Counted from the stretch's first letter, positions 1 through 9,080 are shown. The stretch: 64,000 nt of DNA from Streptomyces scabiei 87.22 (GCF_000091305.1 NC_013929.1:8556001-8620000); one strand, 5' to 3'. Numbers and translations: made by a program. Notes: a model not told the origin generated them from the letters alone.

Positions 1-1
1 T

Positions 2-121
2 CAGGACTTCGGTCCGGCCCGCGACCTTGCCACCGGCCGCGTCATCGGCGCCGGACAGCGTCCCAAGGTCGGCCCGCGCAGCACGCTCGTGCTGTACCGG
101 GGCCGGCGCGCGGCCGGCTGA
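2..121 (+). CDS. C-terminal end of an unidentified protein (truncated by window)
   Basis: An open frame enters from the left edge and stops at TGA 119-121, giving about 39 residues that end in GPRSTLVLYRGRRAAG. The stretch with a DLATG turn followed by a hydrophobic STLVLY strand resembles the closing beta-sandwich strand of many glycoside hydrolases. With the carbohydrate enzymes that follow, a glycosidase is a reasonable guess, but too little is present to name a family. It is 85 bp upstream of the next gene on the same strand and could share its transcript. Confidence 0.45.
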   Translation, partial: QDFGPARDLATGRVIGAGQRPKVGPRSTLVLYRGRRAAG

Positions 122-176
122 CCGCACCGGGGGAGCCGGGCCGACGCCCGGTTCCCCCTCATCTGCCACCCCCTGA

Positions 177-192
177 CACTCAACGTCGAGTG
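177..192. promoter_or_regulatory. candidate LacI-type operator
   Basis: CACTCAACGTCGAGTG is a 16-bp palindrome with seven of eight pairs matching and a central CpG, the usual form of LacI-family operators. Its centre is 22 bp before the ATG of the alginate-lyase-like gene, so a bound repressor would block the start of that operon. The LacI-family gene at 7532-8596 is the obvious candidate regulator, but I did not find a close second copy in the locus. Confidence 0.35.
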
Positions 193-206
193 AAAGAGGA
201 AGACGC

Positions 207-1355
207 ATGTCCGAGTCACAGCCCGCCACGCCCGCGTCCCCGAGCCGCCGCCGTTTCCTGCAGATCACCGCCGTCGGCACCACGGCGGCCGCCACCGGGA
301 TCGCCGCGGCCCCGACCGCGGACGCCCTGACCTCCTTCATCCACCCCGGGGTGCTGCACAAACTCTCCGACATCCAGCGGATGAAGACGCGGATCGCGGC
401 CGCCACCGAGCCCTGGCTCAGCGGCTGGAACGTGTTCAGGGCGAACGCGTACTCGCAGTCGACCTACGCCATGCTGGGCCCGCGCACGACCATCGACCGG
501 GGCACCACCGAGATCGGCAACTGGGAGTTCTGGAACGACTGCAACGCGGCCTACCAGAACGCCCTGATGTGGAACCTGACGGGCACCACCGCCCACGCCA
601 CCAAGGCACTGCAGATCATCAAGGCATGGTCCTCCACCCTCACCTCGATCACCGGCAAGGACGCCCAGCTCGCGGCCTCCATCTACGGCTTCAAACTCGC
701 GGCGGCAGCCGAGCTGATGCGGTACACCGCCCCCTCGGGCAGCTGGTCCGCGGCCGAGATCACCCAGACCGAGAACCTCTTCAGGAACGTCTTCGTGCCC
801 CTGGTGAGGACGTTCGGCGACGCGGGCTGGGGCACCAACTGCATCAAGGCGATGATGGCGTTCGGGGTGTTCTGCAACGACACCTCCCTCTACAACGCCG
901 CCGTCGACGCCTTCCACCTGCACGACTGCTGCAAGATCAGCCGGGTGATCAGGGACTCCGGCCAGTGCGTGGACAGCGGACGCGACCAGGCCCACACCCA
1001 GCTCATCCTGGGCAGCATGGCCGAGGCCTGCGAGATCGCCTGGGTCCAGGGCCAGGACCTGTACTCCGCCTCCGCCAACCGGCTGCTGGCCGGCTTCGAG
1101 TACACGGCGAAGTACAACACCGGCAACGACGTGCCGTACACCGTCTGGGGCTCCTGCCGGCTCACGTTCAACTCCATCTCCACCGTCGAGCGCGGGAATC
1201 TGCGCCCGATCTACGAGATGGCCTTCAACCACTACGTCAAACGCCGCAGCCTGCCCGCCCCCTGGACGTACGCGGCCATCGGGAACATCAGCCCGGAGGG
1301 CGCGGCGTTCCAATGTGACCACGTGGGCTTCGGCACCCTGCTGTTCACCCTCTGA
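207..1355 (+). CDS. alginate lyase superfamily protein, Tat-exported
   Basis: The 382-residue product starts with a twin-arginine leader (SRRRFLQ at about residues 13-19, then an alanine-rich hydrophobic stretch ending near TADA). The mature part is an all-helical toroid of the alginate_lyase superfamily: the conserved blocks EFWNDCNAAYQNALMW, GKDAQLAASIYGFKLAAAAE and the SGRDQAHTQLILG motif with a conserved Arg-Asp-Gln-x-His are present. Such enzymes cleave uronate-containing polysaccharides by beta-elimination after export. AGAGGAAG precedes the ATG. It is followed 11 bp later by the GH43 gene. The family includes lyases for substrates other than alginate, and the neighbours suggest a plant polymer; the exact substrate is unknown. 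Confidence 0.75.
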   Translation: MSESQPATPASPSRRRFLQITAVGTTAAATGIAAAPTADALTSFIHPGVLHKLSDIQRMKTRIAAATEPWLSGWNVFRANAYSQSTYAMLGPRTTIDRGTTEIGNWEFWNDCNAAYQNALMWNLTGTTAHATKALQIIKAWSSTLTSITGKDAQLAASIYGFKLAAAAELMRYTAPSGSWSAAEITQTENLFRNVFVPLVRTFGDAGWGTNCIKAMMAFGVFCNDTSLYNAAVDAFHLHDCCKISRVIRDSGQCVDSGRDQAHTQLILGSMAEACEIAWVQGQDLYSASANRLLAGFEYTAKYNTGNDVPYTVWGSCRLTFNSISTVERGNLRPIYEMAFNHYVKRRSLPAPWTYAAIGNISPEGAAFQCDHVGFGTLLFTL

Positions 1356-1366
1356 GCGGAGCTTTC

Positions 1367-2965
1367 GTGATCCACAACCCCGTCCTGCGCGGCTTCGAAC
1401 CCGACCCCGTGATCCTCCGCGTCGGCGACGACTTCTACATCGCCACCTCCACCTTCGAGTGGTACCCGGGCGTCCGGATCCACCACTCCAGGGACCTGGT
1501 CGACTGGCGGTCCCTGGGCGGGGTTCTGGACAGCACGCGCCTGCTCGACCTCACCGGCGTCCCCGACTCCGGCGGCATCTGGGCGCCCGGACTGTCGTAC
1601 GCGGACGGCCTGTTCCACCTCGTCTTCACCGTCGTCGACACCTACGCCGAGGGATGGAAGGACCTTCCCAACTACGTCACCACGGCCCCCTCGATCGAAG
1701 GACCGTGGTCCGACCCGGTTCCGCTGCACGGCCGCGGCTTCGACGTCTCCTTGTTCCATGACGAGGACGGTGACGGCCGCAGCTGGCTGCTGAACATGCG
1801 GTTCGACTGGCGTCCGGACCGCGAGGGATTCGCCGGGATCGAGATCCAGGAGTACGACCGCAAGACCCGGGCCCTGCTCGGCGAACCCCGCACCCTCACC
1901 ACCGGAACCTCCGTCGGTGTCGCCGAGGGCCCGCATCTCTACCGGCGCGACGGCTGGTACTACCTGGTGCACGCGGAGGGCGGCACCGGATACGAACACG
2001 GCGCGGCCGTGGCCCGCTCCCGCGACCTGCTCGGCCCGTACGAGGCCGATCCGGCCGGCCCCCTGCTCACGTCCCGGCACGACCCGTCCCTGGAGTTGCA
2101 GAAGGCCGGGCACTGCTCCCTCGTCGAGACGGCGACGGGCCAGTGGTACGCCGCTCACATCGCCGCCCGCCCTCACACGGAGCGGGGCCGGTGCGTGCTC
2201 GGCCGGGAGACCGCATTGCAACCGGTGACCTGGACCGACGACGGCTGGCCCCGCATCCCCGGCGCCGTACCCGCCGTAGCGGTGCCGGCACCCGCGCTGC
2301 CACCGGCGCCCGTCGCCGAACCACCGGCGCACGACTGCTTCGACGCTCCGGTTCTCGGCCCCGACTGGTCCACCCTGCGCCGCCCGGCCGGCGACGACTG
2401 GATCGAGCCGGCACCGGGGCGGCTGCGCATCCGGGGCGGTCAGTCGCCGGTGGGCCGCCGCACGCCCAGTCTGGTGGCCCGGCGGGTGACCGCCCCGCGC
2501 TGCTCCTTCGAGACCAGCCTGACCTTCTCGCCCCGCACCCCCGACCATCTGGCCGGTCTGACGGCCTACTACAACACCCGCAACTGGCACTACCTGTACG
2601 TCACCGCCGAGGACGACGGCTCCCCGGTCCTGCGGGCACTGAGCTGCGAAGCCGGCCGTCTCGTCGCACATGAGCCGACCGTACCGCTGAAGCCCGGACG
2701 CCCGGTCGTCCTGCACGCGGAACTCGACGTTCCGGCCCTGCGCTTCTCGTACGACACCGGCGGGGGAGTCCAGACGCTGCCGATCGAGCTCGACGCCACC
2801 GTCCTGTCCGACGAGCACGCCGACGAGTTCCACGACGGCCAGTTGCGCGTTCTCGGCTTCACCGGCGCCATGTGGGGCCTGTGGGTGCAGGACCTCGACG
2901 GCGCCGGTGTCCACGCGGACTTCGCCCACGCCACGTACCGGACCTTTCCGGACGGCCCCGCATGA
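1367..2965 (+). CDS. glycoside hydrolase family 43 protein (beta-xylosidase/arabinofuranosidase type)
   Basis: The 532-residue protein has an N-terminal five-bladed GH43 propeller and a C-terminal beta-sandwich of the kind found in GH43 beta-xylosidases (from about residue 330). Expected GH43 carboxylates are visible: Asp13 in FEPDPV (general base), Asp126 in GFDVSLF (pKa modulator) and Glu187 in VAEGPHLY (general acid). No signal peptide is present, so it should act in the cytoplasm on imported oligosaccharides, removing xylosyl or arabinosyl units. It starts with GTG after GCGGAGC, 11 bp behind the lyase gene, and its stop overlaps the next start by 4 bp. In this locus an arabinofuranosidase role is at least as likely as xylosidase. 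Confidence 0.85.
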   Translation: MIHNPVLRGFEPDPVILRVGDDFYIATSTFEWYPGVRIHHSRDLVDWRSLGGVLDSTRLLDLTGVPDSGGIWAPGLSYADGLFHLVFTVVDTYAEGWKDLPNYVTTAPSIEGPWSDPVPLHGRGFDVSLFHDEDGDGRSWLLNMRFDWRPDREGFAGIEIQEYDRKTRALLGEPRTLTTGTSVGVAEGPHLYRRDGWYYLVHAEGGTGYEHGAAVARSRDLLGPYEADPAGPLLTSRHDPSLELQKAGHCSLVETATGQWYAAHIAARPHTERGRCVLGRETALQPVTWTDDGWPRIPGAVPAVAVPAPALPPAPVAEPPAHDCFDAPVLGPDWSTLRRPAGDDWIEPAPGRLRIRGGQSPVGRRTPSLVARRVTAPRCSFETSLTFSPRTPDHLAGLTAYYNTRNWHYLYVTAEDDGSPVLRALSCEAGRLVAHEPTVPLKPGRPVVLHAELDVPALRFSYDTGGGVQTLPIELDATVLSDEHADEFHDGQLRVLGFTGAMWGLWVQDLDGAGVHADFAHATYRTFPDGPA

Positions 2966-3765
2966 CGATCGACGACCTGAGACGCGTCCACCTCTTCCGC
3001 ACCGATCTCGGGTCCGACGAGGCGGTGCCGCTGCTTCTGGTGCACGGCTGGGGCGGGGACGGCCGGGAGTGGTCCGCGCACGCCGAGGCGCTGGCCGACC
3101 GGTTCCGCGTGATCGTCCCCGACCTGCGCGGGCACGGCCGGTCGGACGTCCCCGACGAGGGCAACACGCCGACGGAGATGGCCGACGACCTCGCCGCGCT
3201 GCTCCGGCACCTTGGCACCGGGCCGGCGATCGCCGTGGGCCACTCCATGGGCGGCCAGGTCGTCAACCTGCTCGCGGTCCGGCATCAGGAGCTCGTCCGC
3301 TCGGTCATCGCCCTTGATCCGGCTCACGGCGCGCACGGGGCGGAAGTGGAGGGGATTCCCGCCCGGCTCGCGGAGTACCGGGAACGCGGGGCGCGTGCCG
3401 CGGCCGAGTTCATCGCCGGCGCCTTCCCGGCAGGCGCTCCGGCCGGACTGCGTACGGCACATGTCCGCACCATGCTCGGCACCCCGGATCACGTCATCGC
3501 CCAGGCGTACGCGGGCATGTACACCGACTCCGGCGCGGTCGGCGTCCGCCCGCACAGCGAGGCGTATCTGCGCCGGCGCAGCCAGCCCGCGCTCACCGTA
3601 TGGACCTCGGCGCAAGCGGCCACCTGGGAACGCGGCACCCTGCATGTCCCCGGCTCCCGCGTCGAACACTGGCCTGACACCGGGCACTACCTGCACGAGG
3701 AACATGTCGGACGCACAGTGCGCCTGTTGGAGGACTGGGCGACGGCTGGACAAGGGACCCGGTAG
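2962..3765 (+). CDS. alpha/beta hydrolase
   Basis: The start is the ATG that overlaps the GH43 stop (ATGA), giving 267 residues and translational coupling. The fold is classical alpha/beta hydrolase: HGWGG oxyanion loop near the N terminus, nucleophile elbow GHSMGG with Ser95, and a C-terminal DTGHY with His242. The usual acid after strand 7 is not obvious in the TVWTSAQAATW stretch, so the triad acid may lie after strand 6 (LDPAHG). No export signal. Its place in the operon suggests deacylation of acetylated or feruloylated oligosaccharides after import, but that is inference; the family is too broad to predict the substrate. Confidence 0.75.
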   Translation: MTIDDLRRVHLFRTDLGSDEAVPLLLVHGWGGDGREWSAHAEALADRFRVIVPDLRGHGRSDVPDEGNTPTEMADDLAALLRHLGTGPAIAVGHSMGGQVVNLLAVRHQELVRSVIALDPAHGAHGAEVEGIPARLAEYRERGARAAAEFIAGAFPAGAPAGLRTAHVRTMLGTPDHVIAQAYAGMYTDSGAVGVRPHSEAYLRRRSQPALTVWTSAQAATWERGTLHVPGSRVEHWPDTGHYLHEEHVGRTVRLLEDWATAGQGTR

Positions 3766-3882
3766 GAAGTGCCTGCGCCCGTTCACCGGCTCCAGCAACT
3801 GGACGCAGCACCTGCTCGCCCCGGCGGGCAGACCTCAGTCCGGTGCCGGGGGGCGGGTGGACTGCGGGAGTTGGCGGCGCCC

Positions 3883-5139
3883 TTAGCGATGCCCGGCCCT
3901 GCCAGGGCCCGCTCGTCGCATGGTGGGGAGGAGTGCTATGACCTCCCAGCCGTGGTCCTCGCGTGGGCCGGTGTGCAGTGTGCCGCCGAGTGCGGTGACG
4001 CGTTCGGTGAGGCCGACGATGCCGAAGCCTCCGCCGCGGGCGGCGTAGGGCAGCGGGGCGCCTGCGCGGCCGTTGTCGCGCACCGTCACGTGCAGGGTGT
4101 CGTCGGCGTGAGCGAGGGCGACGGTGACTTCGGTGGCGTCGGCGGCGTGGCGCCGTACGTTCGTGAGGGCTTCCTGGACGACGCGGTAGGCGGCGGCCTG
4201 TACCTCGTGGGGCAGATTCGGGGGCATGGAGGCGGAGCGGTGCAGTTCGGCCTTCGGGCCGGTCGGGCCGCCGAATCGGTCGACGAGTTCCGTGAGGGCT
4301 GCCAGGTCGCCCACCAGGTGGTTCTCGCCCGGCTCCAGCCGGGCCGTTTGCTCCGGGCCTTCGCGCAGGATTCCGACGGTCAACCGCATGGAGTCGAGCG
4401 CCTCGGTCGCGGCGTGCTCGATTCCCGCCAGGACCGGGTCCAGGCGATCTGGTTCGCTGCTGACCATCATGCGGGCCATCTGTGTCTGGATGAGGATGCC
4501 GGTGACGTGGTGGGCGACGAAGTCGTGCAGGTCGGCTGCCATGGCGAGGCGTTCGGAGCGACGGGTCTCGGCGACCGCGACGCCGCGCCTGTGGTCCAGG
4601 GAGCGCAGGTAGCCGCCGAGGCCGATGGTGATGCCGGTCATCAGCGCTACTACCAGTGTGAGCCCCAGGATCAGGGCGTCGTCCTGGGTGCCGGTTGCGT
4701 AGAAGCGCAGCGGTGCAGCGATGGCCGCCCCGCCGACGAGCAGGGCACAGGGGCCTGCCCATCGTGGTGGGCAGGTACGGACGGCGAGCAGCAGCAGGCA
4801 GAGCAGGACCGCCACTTCCCCAGGGCCGAACATACGAATTCGCTCGGTCGTCGTGGCCACGGCGGTCAAGGCCAGGGAAGCGCCTGCTGGTAGGGCGGCC
4901 CGCAGTTGGGGAGTGAGCCACGCGGGTTGCCGGGCGGAGGGCCACAGGACGGCCGCGAGGCCGAGCGACAGCAGCAGGAGCACAGGCCAGAGGGTCTTGC
5001 CGTTGGTGACGGCGATGAGCACGTCCGCGGCGGCCAGCAGGACCAGTGTGATGACGCCCGTCGCACGCAGGCAGCCCTGTCGGCGGGTCCGCGTCGTGGT
5101 CGGGTCGTCCGTCGCAGGCAGGAGGTTCACATCGGTCAC
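3883..5139 (-). CDS. sensor histidine kinase, NarL/HisKA_3 type (orphan)
   Basis: The product of 418 residues has several hydrophobic helices in residues 25-180, then a HisKA_3 dimerisation domain with the phospho-acceptor His205 in ADLHDFVAHH, and a HATPase_c domain with the N-box QEALTNVRRHA (about 322-332) and a glycine loop GGGFGIVGL. It should sense a membrane or extracellular cue and phosphorylate a LuxR-type regulator. I chose GTG 5139; a second GTG nine bases further in is possible. In Streptomyces the cognate regulator normally follows directly, but here only 117 non-coding bases separate the stop from a convergent gene, so the kinase appears to have lost its partner or works with one elsewhere. 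Confidence 0.85.
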   Translation of the reverse strand: MTDVNLLPATDDPTTTRTRRQGCLRATGVITLVLLAAADVLIAVTNGKTLWPVLLLLSLGLAAVLWPSARQPAWLTPQLRAALPAGASLALTAVATTTERIRMFGPGEVAVLLCLLLLAVRTCPPRWAGPCALLVGGAAIAAPLRFYATGTQDDALILGLTLVVALMTGITIGLGGYLRSLDHRRGVAVAETRRSERLAMAADLHDFVAHHVTGILIQTQMARMMVSSEPDRLDPVLAGIEHAATEALDSMRLTVGILREGPEQTARLEPGENHLVGDLAALTELVDRFGGPTGPKAELHRSASMPPNLPHEVQAAAYRVVQEALTNVRRHAADATEVTVALAHADDTLHVTVRDNGRAGAPLPYAARGGGFGIVGLTERVTALGGTLHTGPREDHGWEVIALLPTMRRAGPGRAGHR

Positions 5140-5249
5140 TGTAGAGAGGAGCGGTCGGCTGCGCCTCGGCTGGTCGGCCGAGGCGGACGTCAGGCGCGGG
5201 AACCGCTTCGCCGGCGGTCCCCGCGCCTGGTCATGGCACGGTGGGACGG

Positions 5250-7307
5250 TCAGTTGATCCGGACGATCTTCCAGAGCTGGTCGTCGAGGCTGGCGCTGCC
5301 CCACTGGATGACGGCTGCCCCGTCGGCGGTGGAGGACTGGGTGACGCCGGCGACGAGGGTGCTGTTCACGTTCCGGAGTTTGTAGTAGCCGCCGCCCCCG
5401 TCGGTGAGGGTCCACTTCTGGGAGTCGGCGCTGGAGGCGGTGTTCTGGACGATGGCAGCGCCCGCGGCGCTGGAGGAGCCTTGGATGTCGAGGTTGAGGT
5501 TGCTCTTGGTGTTCTTGATGTTCCAGGCGCCGCTGCCGGCGGACTGGAAGGTGAAGAGCTGGCAGGTGCAGTTCGTGTTCTGCCACTGGTTGGCGGCGGT
5601 GCCGGCGGTGGTGGAGCCGTTCGGGATGTCGAGGTACTTGCCGCTGTTCTTGTTCACCAGGACGTACTGGCCGGTGCCCAGGGGCGGCAGGGCGGTCTGG
5701 GTGAGGTTCCAGCGCTGGCAGCCGCAGCTGGTGCCGCTCCACTGGACGGCGGCGGTGCCGACGGTGGTGGAGGCGCTGGGTATTTCGAGGAGCTTGCCAC
5801 TGCTGCGGTTGGTGATGCTGTACCCGCCGGCCGGGTGGGGCGCGATGGCCCATTCGTGGTCGGGCGTGCCGTTGTCATCCCACTGCAGGACTGTGGCGCC
5901 GTTGGCGGTGGACTGGCTCTGGACGCCGAGGACCTTGCCACTGGCGACGTTGAAGATCTTGAAGTAGCCCGAGGACTGCTGCTCGAAGCGCCACTGCTGG
6001 TTGGTGGAGGTGGTGGGGTTCTGCTGGGTGGCGGTGGTGCCGTTGGTGGTGGAGCCGCCGACGATCGTGAGGTTCAGGGCGCTGTTCGCGTTGGTCATGG
6101 TGTAGGTGGCACCGTCGGAGACGCCGCCGCCCAGGTCGATCGTGCTGTAGGTGACCGGGTTGGAGAGGCCGCTGCCTCCCCGTCCGGCGCTGAGGATCAG
6201 CAGGCTGTGCCCGTCGGCGAGGGCCGTCATGCCGCGGCTGTAGCCGCCGATCACATTGGCGCTGATGCGCGTCCAGGTGTTCGCGGCGCCGTTCTGCGTG
6301 TTGATGAACAGGTCCTCGGCGCTGTTGGCGCTGACGACGAGTGTGCCGTTGGGGCCGCCGGTGGGCAGCCAGGTCATGTAGGGAGCGCTCTGCGGCACCA
6401 CGCCGCCCGTCGTCCGCAGCGGGATGCCGGTGACCGAGCCGAACGCCTCCGGGTCGGAGGAGATCTTGTAGTAGACGGAGAAGTTGCCCTCGGGAGCGCC
6501 GCCGTACTCGTAAGACATGACGTACTTGCCGTTCGGCAGCTTCGCGACGGTGGGCATGCCCGGCCGGTCGCCGGCGGTGGGCATTGCCACGTCGTCGACG
6601 ACGGGGCCCCAGTTGCGGACGTCGGTGGAGACCTGGTGGACGATCTTCTGGCCGTGGTCGGGGTCGCGCTGGTCGGAGTAGTAGACGATCAGCTTGCCGT
6701 CGGAGACGAGGAAGAACGGCTCCCACACGGGAGTCTGGCCGTTCGTGTCGAACGCCGAGCCGCCTGTGGCGATGTTGCTGACGAAGTCCCAGGTCTGACC
6801 GCGGTCGGTGCTGGCGTACATGTCGATCTTGGTGGCCGACCGGTCGGAGGGCACCGAGTCACCTGCGGCCAGGATGGTCCCGGCCGGGAAGTCGCCTATG
6901 GCCGTGGGCAGTTCGAAGAGCTCGGGCTGCCAGCGCATGCCCCAGCCGTTCTCGGTGTCGGCTACGTCGGAGAGCTTGCTCCAGGAGTCGCCGTTGTCGG
7001 TGGAGCGGTAGATCGGGAAGACGGGCGTACCGTTGGTGTACTGCTCGAACGTGGCGAGCAGGGTGCCGTTGGCCGATCCGTTGTGCTGCAGACGCAGCAC
7101 CCGCGGGTACAGCGAACCGGGCGAGGGCGCACCCGCGGGCGGGGTGTACATGGTCTGCGAGGGACGGGAGAGGGCCTGAGCCCGCCCCGAGGCAGGCAGC
7201 ACAATCGTCGCCGCGGCGACGATCAGCGCCAGGATGAGCAACAGCAGGGTGGTGGGGCGGGAATGCTGAGCGGCGCCGGGTCTGGCGCTCAACAGTGCAG
7301 GGGACAT
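5250..7307 (-). CDS. secreted GH93-like exo-arabinanase with ricin-type lectin repeats
   Basis: The 685-residue product has a leader with a hydrophobic core at residues 20-40. Residues of about 55-380 form a BNR/sialidase-like propeller (YRSTDNGDSW, YASTDRGQTW Asp-box motifs) with TPVWEPFFLV and YYSDQRDPDHGQ, a pattern I recognise from family 93 exo-alpha-1,5-L-arabinanases rather than true sialidases, which lack these blocks. Residues of about 390-685 are two ricin B-type trefoil modules with repeated QxW ends that bind carbohydrate. It would release arabinose or arabinobiose from arabinan outside the cell. It is transcribed toward the histidine kinase (110-bp gap). Automatic annotation might call it a sialidase; GH93 is my preference. 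Confidence 0.75.
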   Translation of the reverse strand: MSPALLSARPGAAQHSRPTTLLLLILALIVAAATIVLPASGRAQALSRPSQTMYTPPAGAPSPGSLYPRVLRLQHNGSANGTLLATFEQYTNGTPVFPIYRSTDNGDSWSKLSDVADTENGWGMRWQPELFELPTAIGDFPAGTILAAGDSVPSDRSATKIDMYASTDRGQTWDFVSNIATGGSAFDTNGQTPVWEPFFLVSDGKLIVYYSDQRDPDHGQKIVHQVSTDVRNWGPVVDDVAMPTAGDRPGMPTVAKLPNGKYVMSYEYGGAPEGNFSVYYKISSDPEAFGSVTGIPLRTTGGVVPQSAPYMTWLPTGGPNGTLVVSANSAEDLFINTQNGAANTWTRISANVIGGYSRGMTALADGHSLLILSAGRGGSGLSNPVTYSTIDLGGGVSDGATYTMTNANSALNLTIVGGSTTNGTTATQQNPTTSTNQQWRFEQQSSGYFKIFNVASGKVLGVQSQSTANGATVLQWDDNGTPDHEWAIAPHPAGGYSITNRSSGKLLEIPSASTTVGTAAVQWSGTSCGCQRWNLTQTALPPLGTGQYVLVNKNSGKYLDIPNGSTTAGTAANQWQNTNCTCQLFTFQSAGSGAWNIKNTKSNLNLDIQGSSSAAGAAIVQNTASSADSQKWTLTDGGGGYYKLRNVNSTLVAGVTQSSTADGAAVIQWGSASLDDQLWKIVRIN

Positions 7308-7531
7308 GTGCGGCTCTCAGGGCAGGGGAGGGACAGGAGGGTCCGGTGCGTGCCGCCCGGGACGAAACCGGGTGGGAAGCGGCGAGCCCGGAGTGCACGT
7401 CCACCGCGTACGAGGAACCGCGGTGTCGTGCGGCATAGGAGTCGGACCGATCCGCCTCGCGAGTGAGACGGCTGGTGCGAGTGGCGGAGCTGTGCCCGGG
7501 GCGCGGTGTGTTCTCCGAAGCCGGGGTGCTC

Positions 7532-8596
7532 TCAGGTGGTGGGCCGGTCCGTCTTGTCGGGGTGCGACGGCGGAGGCGCGGTCGAGCCGCGGACGACGAG
7601 TTCGACCGGTGGGTCGCTCGCCTGCGGCAGGTCGGTGTCGGGCTTCTCGATCGCGTGCACGAGAAGGCGGATGCCCTCTCTGGCCGCGGCCTCGAAGGGC
7701 TGGCGCACGGTGGTCAGGGGAGGAGAGACGTAGGCGAAGACCGGGTTGCCGTCGAAGCCGACGACGCTGATGTCCTCGGGTACGCGGCGCCCGGCTTCCC
7801 GCAGGGCGTGGATGAGCCCGATGGCCATCTCGTCGCCCGCCGCGAAGACAGCGGTCACGGACCTGTCCGACGCCAGCGCCCGGCCCACGGCATGGCCGGA
7901 GGCAGCCGACCAGTCACCGTTGAGCAGTGGCGGCTCGTGCGCGCCCCGTGCCGCGAGCGCCGCACGCCATCCTTCGATGCGGTCCTTGGTGGCGTACCAG
8001 CGCCGCGGACCGGCGAGATGATGAACGGTCGTGTGTCCCAGGTCCAGCAGATGCTCGGTGGCCGCCCGCGCCAGTTCCTGTGCGCCCACACCCATGGTCA
8101 CGGTGCGGGTGGCGGTGAAGGCGGGCGGTGCTCCCAGGAAGAGGACGGGGACGCCGACGCGGACGCTGATGTCTCCTTCCACGATGGGTTCGGAGACGAT
8201 GACGCCGTCCACCCCTTGTTCGAGCAGCGACGCCACGGCACCCGCGATGCCCGTCGGGTCGCCGTCGGGCGTGTTGACCACGCGGAGCGCGTAGCCCGCG
8301 TCGCGCACGGCCCGCTCGATGTGCACGAGCAGTGAAGCGGTCCCGTAGCCGGCGGTGCCCAGGGCGACCACACCGATGGAGCCGGTACGCCCGGAGACCA
8401 GTGTCCTGGCCGCCTGGTTCAGCCGGTAGCCGAGTTCCTCGGCGGCCGCGAGGACCTTGGTGCGGGCGTCCTCGGAGACGTACGGCTCGTTGTTGAGGAC
8501 CCGGGACACCGTCTTGCGTGACACCCCGGCCAGGCGGGCCACGTCCGCGCTGCGCGGCACAGCGGAGCCCTCGCTCCGTCCCACCACTGCTGCCAT
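7532..8596 (-). CDS. LacI-family transcriptional regulator
   Basis: The 354-residue protein has the LacI helix-turn-helix (SADVARLAGVSRKTVSRVLN, with the hinge RLNQAARTLVSGRTGSIGVV) followed by a periplasmic-binding-protein-like ligand domain ending in TVRQPFEAAAREG. Start ATG 8596 is preceded by GGGAG at good spacing; an upstream ATG at 8671 lies inside a perfect palindrome and is unlikely. The gene is divergent from the sugar ABC importer and is the only local regulator of the carbohydrate locus, so it probably represses the importer and enzymes until an arabino- or galacto-oligosaccharide binds. Confidence 0.9.
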   Translation of the reverse strand: MAAVVGRSEGSAVPRSADVARLAGVSRKTVSRVLNNEPYVSEDARTKVLAAAEELGYRLNQAARTLVSGRTGSIGVVALGTAGYGTASLLVHIERAVRDAGYALRVVNTPDGDPTGIAGAVASLLEQGVDGVIVSEPIVEGDISVRVGVPVLFLGAPPAFTATRTVTMGVGAQELARAATEHLLDLGHTTVHHLAGPRRWYATKDRIEGWRAALAARGAHEPPLLNGDWSAASGHAVGRALASDRSVTAVFAAGDEMAIGLIHALREAGRRVPEDISVVGFDGNPVFAYVSPPLTTVRQPFEAAAREGIRLLVHAIEKPDTDLPQASDPPVELVVRGSTAPPPSHPDKTDRPTT

Positions 8597-8642
8597 GAAG
8601 TCTCCCGACGGCCGTACGTCTGCATCGAAGGCGGTCAACTGT

Positions 8643-8671
8643 ATGACCACGCGGTCTGACCGCGTGGTCAT
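8643..8671. promoter_or_regulatory. perfect 29-bp palindrome, probable operator
   Basis: The arms ATGACCACGCGGTC and GACCGCGTGGTCAT are perfectly complementary over 14 bp around a single T. The site lies 47-75 bp upstream of the LacI-family start, in the divergent region shared with the ABC importer. An exact palindrome of this length is typical of a binding site for a dimeric repressor rather than a terminator, as no gene ends here. Its form is longer than a classic LacI operator and lacks a central CpG, so a regulator of another family is possible. Confidence 0.55.
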
Positions 8672-9080
8672 GTCTACGTAGCCGACAGCGGTACGTCAAG
8701 GGTTCCGGCGGTATCGATTCCGAGGGGCGGATGCGGGTTCGTCGGAGGGCGGCCGGTCGGCGAAGGGAGTCGCAGTCGCCGTGCGGAGAGCCCCCGTGGT
8801 GGACATATCTGCTGGTCAAGGGATACAAGTTGGCTCTCGCGCCGGCTCGCGGAACGGGGGTGTCGCTCCCCTCCGGCGGTAGGCCGGCCGTCCTGCCGAC
8901 AGGTACGGTCAGCTCTGAGGTCAGGTCGAAGGGGCTTGACAGCGACTCCTCGGAGCGTTCACTCTTCCTCCCAACCGCCGGTCGAATTTGTTCGATCGTG
9001 TTGAGTCTTGGTCGCGTAGACGACCGCTTCCCCGTCACACCCCGCGGGCCGACGTGCCGCCTGAGCACGGCCGCCCTGTC
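8672..9080 (+). promoter_or_regulatory. divergent upstream region of the sugar importer
   Basis: This stretch between the regulator and importer genes holds no convincing gene. TTGACA at 8936-8941 with a weak TTCACT about 16 bp later could be a promoter for the importer. Downstream, TCGAA-TTTG-TTCGA (8984-8997) is a small inverted repeat that could be a second regulator site. An in-frame extension of the importer lipoprotein into this region has no ribosome binding site and no sensible leader. Confidence 0.3.

Noticed and set aside
5140..5853. N-terminal extension of the histidine kinase frame to 5853
   Set aside because: The extra residues are a shifted reading of the ricin-repeat region of the neighbouring gene; the kinase begins near 5139 before its first helix.
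5250..7307. Sialidase (GH33) assignment
   Set aside because: Asp-box repeats are present, but the TPVWEPFFLV and YYSDQRDPDHGQ blocks and the locus context fit GH93 exo-arabinanase better.
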